Source: Bacteroidales bacterium H5
GTDB lineage: Bacteria; Bacteroidota; Bacteroidia; Bacteroidales; Muribaculaceae
Direction of reading: 5' to 3'
Length of the DNA: 64,000 nucleotides
Assembly (NCBI GenBank): GCA_001701225.1
Contig: DAAQ01000028.1
Coordinates: 62,001-126,000 of the forward strand
The position numbers were made by a program, and so were the translations under genes. Under the pieces are notes generated by a model, which ran no database searches, was not told the origin of the DNA, and saw nothing but the letters and a program-made list of their open reading frames with translations. Shown here piece by piece: positions 44,465 to 51,319 of this stretch (position 1 is the first letter of the stretch; the number at the start of each line of letters is the position of its first letter).

Positions 44465-44974
44465 TCAGACTTCTTTCTTGAGGACTTTGAGGGCGGCTTT
44501 GTAGTCGGGTTCGTCGGTGATTTCGCTGACGAGGTCGCGGAAGATGATGCGGCGGTTCTCGTCCATGATGATGACGGCGCGTGTCAGGAGTCCGGCGAGG
44601 GGGCCGTCGACCAGAAGGAGGCCGTACTTCTGTCCGAAGAGGGGCGAGCGGAAGGCCGAGCCGAAGAGCACGTTCTTGATGCCTTCGACCGTGCAGAAGC
44701 GGCCCATCGCGAAGGGGAGGTCCATGGAGACGCAGATCACTGTCACGTCGTCAAGTTTGGCGGCCTCCTCGTTGAACCGGCGCACCGAGCGGGCGCATAC
44801 CTCGGTGTCGAGGCTGGGGAAGACGTTGAGCACGACGCGTTTGCCGGCGAAGTCAGAGCAGATGAGCTGCGACAGGTCGGGGCCTGCGAGGTGGAAGCAG
44901 GGTGCGGTCTCGCCCACGCCGGGGAGTGTGCCGCAGGTGTGGCAGGGTGTGCCTTTGAAGAATACGGTTTCCAT
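44465..44974 (-). CDS. tpx: Thiol peroxidase (atypical 2-Cys peroxiredoxin)
   Basis: A 169-residue Tpx. It reduces hydroperoxides using thioredoxin. The peroxidatic Cys60 is in VFPSLDTEVCARSVRRFN and the resolving Cys94 in LPFAMGRFC; EPDYKAAL is the usual ending. Unusual for Tpx is an N-terminal CHTC pair (Cys11, Cys14) plus Cys26 and Cys39. It stands alone at the right edge of the island. Confidence 0.93.
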   Translation of the reverse strand: METVFFKGTPCHTCGTLPGVGETAPCFHLAGPDLSQLICSDFAGKRVVLNVFPSLDTEVCARSVRRFNEEAAKLDDVTVICVSMDLPFAMGRFCTVEGIKNVLFGSAFRSPLFGQKYGLLLVDGPLAGLLTRAVIIMDENRRIIFRDLVSEITDEPDYKAALKVLKKEV

Positions 44975-44999
44975 ATAGTAAAGGGGTGTTTTGTGTTAA

Positions 45000-46187
45000 T
45001 TATAGAAGCTCAAGCGATTGTAAAACAATCTCGGATAGGTCTTTGTTGTAGCCGAGCACGACATTTCTCACCGTGCCACCGGCATCGCTGATTATGACCA
45101 CCGGCAATGCTGTGGCGCCGCAGTCGCGGGCAAGCGAGCGGGCGTTGAGCAGCATGGTCTCGCCGGGACGCGGACGCCCCGCCGTCTCTTCGGCCAGGTC
45201 GGCGTTTGTGGTGGCGAAGGCGAAAATGGCGTCTGCGGGCGCTGTGGCGCTGTCGACCGCCGTGCGGATGTCGGATATCACCCTGTCATTGAATGAGCCT
45301 GTGGCGGGGTCTATGATGGCGATTACAGTGGGTTGGCGGAACGGCTCGCCACGGTGGTGCACATGACGCTCGCCCGTCAGGGTGGGGAGTGCGAAGGTGG
45401 GCAGTGGTGACTCGCGCAGATTCTCGATGCGGAAGTTATTCTCCCTGTATTTCTCGAATATCTCGGGGTAGCGTGCCACCAGCAGCTCCTCGGTGAGACG
45501 TTGCGGCTTCTCCGGTGACGGGGCGGGTTTATAGTCCACTATGATTGTCTGCTCGGATATGGACGAGGGATTGCTCTCGGTGACCGTGCGTAGGGGGAGC
45601 GCGGTGACGGGGTCGAGCAGATAGCGACGCTCCTGGACGGTCTCGCCTCCGACGGTCATGATGGCCGTGAGCTCTGTGACGTCGCGTCCGTCAAACCGTT
45701 TGGCAGTGTCAAGCGAGAGTGTGTACCGCGGGTCGGCCATCATGGCCTCTATCTCTGTGCCGATGAACTGTGGGAGGAGTGACGCGAACTGGGCCGAGCG
45801 CTGCACGCCGCCTCCGGGCGCGGTGACGCGGAACGGGATGGAATCCCACTCAGTGTGATATTCCTGCAGCCTCGAGTCGCGGTAGCGGTACAGGTTGCCG
45901 TCAAAATAGGCTGTGAATCCTTCTGAGACCCCTGTCGGAGTCGGGAGGCTCCAGTCTATGAGATAGGATGCGGGCGCGAGCGTGTCGGCCGGGACCGACA
46001 TGGAACTGAGGCCGAGCGTATAGGCTACGTCAGTGTCTGTCTGCGGCAGCGTGACGCTCAGCGTGGCCTCGGCCTGGTAGGAGGGGAGGTCGCGTAGCGT
46101 CCGGGCAATATCAGCTATCCCCTGAGCCCGTAGGCCCAAGGGGAAAGTAGCTGTTAACACCATTAACAATCTAAAGGTCCCTTTCAT
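45000..46187 (-). CDS. Secreted protein with LolA-like and thioredoxin-like parts
   Basis: A 395-residue exported protein (signal peptide 1-21, cleavage after LRA). Residues about 25-240 resemble a LolA/DUF-type beta half-barrel (YQAEATLSVTLP, YRYRDSRLQEYHTEW, YLLDPVTALPLRTVTE). Residues about 255-395 look like an AhpC/TlpA fold: LPTLTGERHVHHRGEPFRQP, TVIAIIDPATGSF and the cis-Pro ALPVVIISDAGG. The redox CxxC is missing; DPATGS stands where it would be. Both domain readings are inference. It begins 25 bp after tpx on the upstream side. Confidence 0.6.
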   Translation of the reverse strand: MKGTFRLLMVLTATFPLGLRAQGIADIARTLRDLPSYQAEATLSVTLPQTDTDVAYTLGLSSMSVPADTLAPASYLIDWSLPTPTGVSEGFTAYFDGNLYRYRDSRLQEYHTEWDSIPFRVTAPGGGVQRSAQFASLLPQFIGTEIEAMMADPRYTLSLDTAKRFDGRDVTELTAIMTVGGETVQERRYLLDPVTALPLRTVTESNPSSISEQTIIVDYKPAPSPEKPQRLTEELLVARYPEIFEKYRENNFRIENLRESPLPTFALPTLTGERHVHHRGEPFRQPTVIAIIDPATGSFNDRVISDIRTAVDSATAPADAIFAFATTNADLAEETAGRPRPGETMLLNARSLARDCGATALPVVIISDAGGTVRNVVLGYNKDLSEIVLQSLELL

Positions 46188-46254
46188 AAAATAACAATAG
46201 TTCGACGTGTACAGATATAACCGTCCTCGGGGGTCGATGGTTCAGGTAGCTGCG

Positions 46255-46289
46255 AAAAAAACGCTCCCCGCCATACAGGCCGGGAGCGT
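46255..46289 (-). terminator. Intrinsic terminator of rnfDGEA
   Basis: ACGCTCCC (46261-46268) pairs with GGGAGCGT (46282-46289), with GCC/GGC inside; on the minus strand seven T follow. It lies 34 bp past the rnfA stop. Confidence 0.88.
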
Positions 46290-46322
46290 GGTCGATTTCT
46301 TGTGACGGTTTCCGAGCGGGAA

Positions 46323-46904
46323 TCATCCGATCTTGATGCCCGAGAAGCCCATGAATGCCATGGCCAGCAGACCGGCGCAGATGAGGGCGATGGGCACACC
46401 GCGCATTGCCTTGGGCACTGAGGCGAGCTGGAGCTGCTCGCGGATGCCTGCGAATATCGAGATGGCCATGGTGAAGCCTATGGCGATAGCCACTGCATAG
46501 ACCACAGACTCGCCCAGGTTGTATCCCTTGCGTGTCACCTCGATGGCCACGCCGAGCACGGCGCAGTTGGTGGTGATGAGGGGGAGGAACACGCCTAACG
46601 CGCTGTAGAGCGCGGGAGCAATCTTCTTGAGGATGATTTCGAGCATCTGCACGAGTGCCGCGATGACGAGGATGAAGACGATTGTCTGCATGAACCCGAG
46701 GCCGAAAGGCACGAGCACGAATTCCTGAAGCAGCCATGCCACGGTGGTGGCCAGCGCCATCACGAAGGTGACGGCGGCACCCATGCCGACAGCCGACGAG
46801 AGCTTACGCGAAACTCCGATGAAAGGACAGATGCCGAGGAACTGGGCGAAGACGATGTTGTTGACAAAGATCGCCGTGATGATGATGGAGATGTATTCGA
46901 GCAT
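46323..46904 (-). CDS. rnfA: Rnf complex subunit A
   Basis: A 193-residue, six-span inner-membrane protein. NNIVFAQFLGICPFIGVSRK is the RnfA/NqrE signature and TNCAVLGVAIEV holds the Cys that binds the membrane iron-sulfur cluster. Rnf moves electrons from ferredoxin to NAD with Na+ or H+ export. Last gene of the operon, 3 bp after rnfE. Confidence 0.95.
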   Translation of the reverse strand: MLEYISIIITAIFVNNIVFAQFLGICPFIGVSRKLSSAVGMGAAVTFVMALATTVAWLLQEFVLVPFGLGFMQTIVFILVIAALVQMLEIILKKIAPALYSALGVFLPLITTNCAVLGVAIEVTRKGYNLGESVVYAVAIAIGFTMAISIFAGIREQLQLASVPKAMRGVPIALICAGLLAMAFMGFSGIKIG

Positions 46905-46907
46905 GGC

Positions 46908-47495
46908 TTATTTTGTTCTGAGTTTGGTGAAGAGGGCGATGAGGAGGCCGAGGGTGATGAATGCGCCGGGGGCGAGGACGAACACCAGCGAGCCGTATGT
47001 CTCGGGATAGATTGTCGCCCCGAAGATTGCGCCTGTGCCCAACAGCTCGCGGCAGGCGCCGAGGATGGTGAGGGCCAGGGTGAAGCCGAGACCGATGCCG
47101 ATGCCGTCGAGCAGCGAGTCAAAGACGCCGTGACGCGACGCGAACGACTCGGCGCGGCCCAGCAGGATACAGTTCACGACGATGAGGGGGATGAAGAGGC
47201 CCAGGGTTGCATAGAGCGCGGGCACGTATGCCTGCATCACCAGCTGGAGTATCGACACGAATGTGGCGATGACAACGATATAGGCCGGGATGCGCACCTT
47301 GGCGGGAATCAGTTTCTTGATCATCGAGATGACCACGTTCGAGCAGATGAGCACGCCCATTGTGGCGAGGCCCATCGACATGCCGTTGACGGCGCTGCTC
47401 GTGGTGCCGAGGGTGGGACACATGCCCAGCATCAGCACGAAGGTTGGGTTTTCGGCTACGATGCCGTTATATAGGATTCTGAGTTTTGAGTTCAT
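46908..47495 (-). CDS. rnfE: Rnf complex subunit E
   Basis: A 195-residue, six-span membrane protein homologous to RnfA in inverted topology. MLGMCPTLGTTSSAVNGMSM and VNCILLGRAESFA with its cluster-binding Cys are the family marks. It follows rnfG with a 28-bp gap. Confidence 0.95.
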   Translation of the reverse strand: MNSKLRILYNGIVAENPTFVLMLGMCPTLGTTSSAVNGMSMGLATMGVLICSNVVISMIKKLIPAKVRIPAYIVVIATFVSILQLVMQAYVPALYATLGLFIPLIVVNCILLGRAESFASRHGVFDSLLDGIGIGLGFTLALTILGACRELLGTGAIFGATIYPETYGSLVFVLAPGAFITLGLLIALFTKLRTK

Positions 47496-47523
47496 GGCTG
47501 TGTGGAGATGTCGGGTTTAGTGT

Positions 47524-48108
47524 TTATTTCTCCTCGGCTTTGAGCTGTGCGAAAGCCGCTGACGCACGGTTGAGGGCGTCGAGGAACGCACGCGAGGTGA
47601 TTGTGGCGGCTGTGATGGCATCGACCTGTCCGCCGTCCTTGCTGACGGTGAGCTCGCCCTCGGCGGCATTGAGGCCGATGACGTTGCCCTTGCCCTCGGG
47701 ACCGAACCATGTGTCCATCTTTGCGCCCAGGCCGGGGGTCTCGGCATGTTCCATCACGGCATAGCCTGTGACAGTTCCGGCGGCGTCAAAGCCATAGATG
47801 AGCTTGATGTCGCCCGAGAAACCCTTGGACGAATAGCTCTCGACAGCAGCACCGACCAGCTCGCCACCCTTGCGGGCGGGGAACACCTTGAGCACGCGCT
47901 CCTCGCCGGCGGGAGTGATCTCGACGGCCTCGGCCACGGGGTCGTTGTCAAACTCGGGTGTCACGGCCTTGACTGCCTCGATCTGCTTGTCGAGGTTGGC
48001 CTTGGCGATGGGAGCCTCGGTCTGGGTATATACCCACGAGAGAAGCCCTGCGGCCACTATTGTGATGATGCCCAGCGAGAGCACCATATTGAGAAGCGAC
48101 GACTTCAT
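47524..48108 (-). CDS. rnfG: Rnf complex subunit G, covalent FMN protein
   Basis: A 194-residue protein with one N-terminal span (about 8-27) and a periplasmic FMN-binding domain. VDAITAATITSRAF contains the Thr of the TxAT-type flavinylation site; ETPGLGAKMDTWFGPEGKG is also conserved. Flavinylation needs ApbE, which is not in this window. Overlaps the rnfD stop by 4 bp. Confidence 0.93.
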   Translation of the reverse strand: MKSSLLNMVLSLGIITIVAAGLLSWVYTQTEAPIAKANLDKQIEAVKAVTPEFDNDPVAEAVEITPAGEERVLKVFPARKGGELVGAAVESYSSKGFSGDIKLIYGFDAAGTVTGYAVMEHAETPGLGAKMDTWFGPEGKGNVIGLNAAEGELTVSKDGGQVDAITAATITSRAFLDALNRASAAFAQLKAEEK

Positions 48109-49061
48109 GCTGCAGCCCTCCTTTCTCCAAACTTACGGGGTTTCATATAGCGGTTGATGAGGGGTGTTACGCCGTTCATGATGAGGATGGCGAACGACAT
48201 GCCTTCGGGATAAGCGCCCCAGAGGCGGATGACCAGGGTGATGATGCCTATCATCACGCCATAGAGAATCTGGCCCTTGTGGCTCATGGGTGATGTCACA
48301 TAGTCGGTGGCCATGAAGATGGCGCCGAGCATGAGGCCGCCCGAAAGGAGCTCGATGCCGACGGGCGCGCCCACGCAGAGCGAGAACAGGGCCACGGTGG
48401 CGATGATGCTGACGGGTATGTGCCAGGTGATGACCTTCATGCACAGCATGTAGATGAATCCGATGAGGAGGGCTATGGCGCTGACCTCGCCGAGCGAGCC
48501 ACCCATGTTGCCGATGGCGCCGTCCAGCAGGCAGACGTCAGAGGGGGTGATGATGTGCTGCTTGAGCAGGCCCAGCACCGTGGCGCCTGTGGTGGCGTCG
48601 GTATAGGCTGTCAGGTTCTCGCCGGGTATGGGCCATGTGGTCATGGCCACGGGGAACGAGAGCAGCAGGAACACGCGGCCCACCAGAGCCGGATTGAAGA
48701 TGTTGCATCCAAGACCGCCGAAGGCCATCTTGCCGATGCCTATGGCTACGACGCAGCCGATGAGGACGGTCCAGACGGGGAGGTTGGAGGGGAGGTTGAG
48801 CGCGAGCAGAAGACCCGTGAGCACAGCCGAGAGGTTGCCGATGGATGGCTTCTGTCCAAGCATGAACCTGGTGATGAGATACTCCACGGCCACACATCCG
48901 ATGATTGATGTGGCGATGACAATGGCGGCGCCGAGGCCGAAATAATAAAGGGCCACCAGTACTGCCGGGATCAGGGCGATGATGACATGCATCATGAGCC
49001 GCGTCACCGTGGTCGGCGTCTGCGCGTGTGGCGACGGTGAGATGGTGATTAGATTATTCAT
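48105..49061 (-). CDS. rnfD: Rnf complex subunit D
   Basis: A 318-residue, multi-span membrane protein. SPSPHAQTPTTVTRLMMHVI is the usual opening and TDATTGATVLGLLK the covalent FMN site. GGLGCNIFNPALVGRVFLLL and FMATDYVTSPMSHKGQ are further marks. It is the first gene of the unit; rnfB and rnfC, normally directly upstream, are absent, and a promoter lies at 49113. Confidence 0.94.
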   Translation of the reverse strand: MNNLITISPSPHAQTPTTVTRLMMHVIIALIPAVLVALYYFGLGAAIVIATSIIGCVAVEYLITRFMLGQKPSIGNLSAVLTGLLLALNLPSNLPVWTVLIGCVVAIGIGKMAFGGLGCNIFNPALVGRVFLLLSFPVAMTTWPIPGENLTAYTDATTGATVLGLLKQHIITPSDVCLLDGAIGNMGGSLGEVSAIALLIGFIYMLCMKVITWHIPVSIIATVALFSLCVGAPVGIELLSGGLMLGAIFMATDYVTSPMSHKGQILYGVMIGIITLVIRLWGAYPEGMSFAILIMNGVTPLINRYMKPRKFGERRAAA

Positions 49062-49112
49062 TTACGTTATGAAAGGATGAACCGTGATGAATAGATGGTA
49101 TAGATTTGGGTG

Positions 49113-49120
49113 CAAAATTA
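49113..49120 (-). promoter_or_regulatory. Promoter -7 element of rnfDGEA
   Basis: TAATTTTG on the minus strand, 52 nt before the rnfD ATG. It supports rnfDGEA as an independent transcript. Confidence 0.5.
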
Positions 49121-49267
49121 CAAAAAAAATCCACAAGGTATTAAAAAAACGGTAGGAAAATACACTTACCCCACCGAAAATAGGGCTTATTCGGCCCGTA
49201 AACTCCATGTCGGGCTGCAGTCGGCCATTTTTTAAGATTCTCAACCGCGTATGTCAGATATTTGTTG

Positions 49268-49275
49268 TATATTTG
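49268..49275 (+). promoter_or_regulatory. Promoter -7 element of mntA-hepT
   Basis: TATATTTG, 22 nt before the ATG at 49297, on the plus strand. No clear TTTG partner. Confidence 0.55.
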
Positions 49276-49296
49276 CAGCCAACAACCCTCCCGACA

Positions 49297-49599
49297 ATGC
49301 ATCTGATAACCGATAACATACAGAAACTCTTCAATATCTGCCGTAAATATAAGGTAGGTAAGCTCTATGCGTTCGGGTCTATCCTCACTGACCGCTTCAA
49401 CGATAGCAGCGATGTGGACATACTGGTCGATTTCTCGCCTGAGGTGACATATCTGACATATGCCGACAATTTTTTCGGGCTTCACGACGCATTGCGCACA
49501 CTCTTCGGACGTGACGTTGATCTTGTGGACGAGAGCGCGGTGAAGAACAGGTATTTCAAGGAGGAGCTTGACGAGACAAAACGCCTGATTTATGGATAG
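49297..49599 (+). CDS. mntA: MntA-type minimal nucleotidyltransferase antitoxin
   Basis: A 100-residue minimal nucleotidyltransferase. The motif GSx10DxD is exact: Gly27, Ser28, Asp39 and Asp41. Proteins of this type AMPylate the HepT toxin on a Tyr and silence it. ATG 49297 is chosen behind the TATATTTG element; the longer open frame would start within the promoter. It overlaps hepT by 8 bp. Confidence 0.88.
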   Translation: MHLITDNIQKLFNICRKYKVGKLYAFGSILTDRFNDSSDVDILVDFSPEVTYLTYADNFFGLHDALRTLFGRDVDLVDESAVKNRYFKEELDETKRLIYG

Positions 49600-49930
49600 G
49601 AAGCAGAAGAAATATCTCACTGACATTCTCAATTCTATCCTTGAGATCGAGTCGTTTATGGTGGGACGGCCCCGGCAATATCAGACATTCTGTGATGATA
49701 CGCTGTTCAGGCGCGGAGTCGAGCGTAACATCGAGATAATGGGCGAGGCGATGAACCGTGTGCTCAAGATAAACCCCGGAATCCCTATAACCTCGGCGCG
49801 CAAGATTGTGGATACGCGTAATTTCGTAATCCATGCCTATGACTCACTGCGTCCCGACATACTCTGGTCTATAGTGATAAACAGTATGCCGCTGCTCAAA
49901 TGCGAGGTTGAGGCCCTCCTGAAAGAGTGA
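49592..49930 (+). CDS. hepT: HepT-type HEPN toxin (DUF86)
   Basis: A 112-residue helical HEPN protein. The RNase and target motif Rx4HxY is complete: Arg76, His81, Tyr83 in RNFVIHAYD. HEPN toxins of this group cut RNA, and the Tyr is the AMPylation site for MntA. Overlap with mntA (8 bp) shows a two-gene TA operon. Confidence 0.88.
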   Translation: MDRKQKKYLTDILNSILEIESFMVGRPRQYQTFCDDTLFRRGVERNIEIMGEAMNRVLKINPGIPITSARKIVDTRNFVIHAYDSLRPDILWSIVINSMPLLKCEVEALLKE

Positions 49931-50083
49931 TTTTAGGAGCTTTTGACCAAAATTGTGCCTCGGGGGTTGGGGGATAATGTATTTTTTTGTATCTTAGCGG
50001 TTCGAAATTCCCGCAGGGCGTGACAGGAGTGTCCGCATGCGGATAACTATAAAATTTATCCACAGACTGTATCCCCCCTCACT

Positions 50084-51163
50084 ATGGCTTCACACCGTTA
50101 TTGTGTAATCATGTGCGGAGGAGTGGGCAGCCGTTTCTGGCCCTACTCCCGCGAAAATTGCCCCAAACAGTTTATTGATTTCCTTGGCACCGGCCGCTCT
50201 CTGCTGCAGATGTCATACGACCGCATCCTGCCGATTGTGCCCAAGGAGAATATCGTCGTTGTCACCAACGCAAAATATGAGTCACTGATACGCGAGCAGC
50301 TTCCCGACATCGAGCCCTCGAACATCCTGCTCGAGCCGGCGCGCCGCAACACGGCCCCATGCATAGCCTGGGCCGCATACCATATCCATGCCATCGACCC
50401 CGAGGCGTCGATGATCGTGACCCCGAGCGACCACCTCATCACCGGCGAGGCTGTCTTTGCCGACTGTGTGCGCCGAGGGTTCGAGTTTGTCGAGACCCAT
50501 GACGCCCTGCTCACCCTCGGCATCACCCCCACGCGCCCCGATACCGGCTACGGCTACATACAGATAGGCCGCGAGGAGGTGCCGGGGATACTCAAGGTCA
50601 AGACCTTCACCGAGAAGCCCGACCTCGAGCTTGCCAAGGTGTTCCTCCAGTCGGGCGAGTTCTTCTGGAACGCCGGAATATTCCTCTGGCGCGCCTCGAC
50701 TATCATAGACGCCCTGCACAAGTACGACTCAGACCTCACCACACTCTTCGACAAGGGTAAGGCCGATTTCGGCACTCCCGCCGAGAAAGGGTTCATCGAG
50801 GCCAATTTCGCTGCCTGTCCCGCCAACTCGATCGACTATGCCGTGATGGAGAAGGCCGACAACGTGTATGTGGAGTGCGTGAACTTTGCATGGAACGATC
50901 TGGGCACCTGGAGCGCGCTCTATGACAACTCGCCCAAGGACGAGCATACCAACGTGACGCGCGATGCCCGCGTGATAGCATACGAGTCGGAGGGCAACAT
51001 GATTGCCGTCCCCTCGGGCAAGCTCGTCGTGGCCCACGGCCTCAAGGACTATATCGTGGCCGACTCGGGCGACGTGCTGCTCATCTGCCCCAAGAGCGAC
51101 GAGCAGCGCATCAAACAGATGGTAAACGATGTCAAAATCTCTTTCGGAGAAGAATATCTCTGA
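50084..51163 (+). CDS. manC: Mannose-1-phosphate guanylyltransferase
   Basis: A 359-residue enzyme that makes GDP-mannose from mannose 1-phosphate and GTP for polysaccharide and GDP-fucose supply. The pyrophosphorylase signature CGGVGSRFWPYSRENCPKQF is near the N-terminus; TPSDHLI and FTEKPDLELA follow. It lacks the phosphomannose isomerase domain found in longer forms. Single gene; a heptamer repeat begins 2 bp after its stop. Confidence 0.94.
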   Translation: MASHRYCVIMCGGVGSRFWPYSRENCPKQFIDFLGTGRSLLQMSYDRILPIVPKENIVVVTNAKYESLIREQLPDIEPSNILLEPARRNTAPCIAWAAYHIHAIDPEASMIVTPSDHLITGEAVFADCVRRGFEFVETHDALLTLGITPTRPDTGYGYIQIGREEVPGILKVKTFTEKPDLELAKVFLQSGEFFWNAGIFLWRASTIIDALHKYDSDLTTLFDKGKADFGTPAEKGFIEANFAACPANSIDYAVMEKADNVYVECVNFAWNDLGTWSALYDNSPKDEHTNVTRDARVIAYESEGNMIAVPSGKLVVAHGLKDYIVADSGDVLLICPKSDEQRIKQMVNDVKISFGEEYL

Positions 51164-51165
51164 GA

Positions 51166-51298
51166 GGGTTAAGGGTTAAAGGTTAAGGGTTAAAGGTTAT
51201 AGGGGGAGGAGACTCATAATACCCAAAGGATATATAAAACTATCACCCTATAACCTCATCTCATAACCCTTTAACCTTTAACCCTTAACCTTTAACCC
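51166..51298. repeat. GGGTTAA heptamer array with inverted arm
   Basis: Seven-base units (GGGTTAA, GGGTTAA, AGGTTAA, GGGTTAA, AGGTTAT) run from 51166 to about 51201. After about 45 nt the complementary strand carries GGGTTAA/AGGTTAA units (51246-51298). The arms can pair. The array lies between manC and rel, starting 2 bp past the manC stop. Confidence 0.85.
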
Positions 51299-51319
51299 AT
51301 ATCCCCAACCCAGTATGCC

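Noticed and set aside
50056..50064. Perfect DnaA box TTATCCACA upstream of manC
   Set aside because: A single 9-mer is expected by chance about every 130 kb on two strands; no cluster of boxes or dnaA/dnaN genes is near.
51166..51298. GGGTTA-rich arrays as telomere-like ends
   Set aside because: The period is seven, not six, the arrays are internal and intergenic, and similar AT-type heptamers exist.
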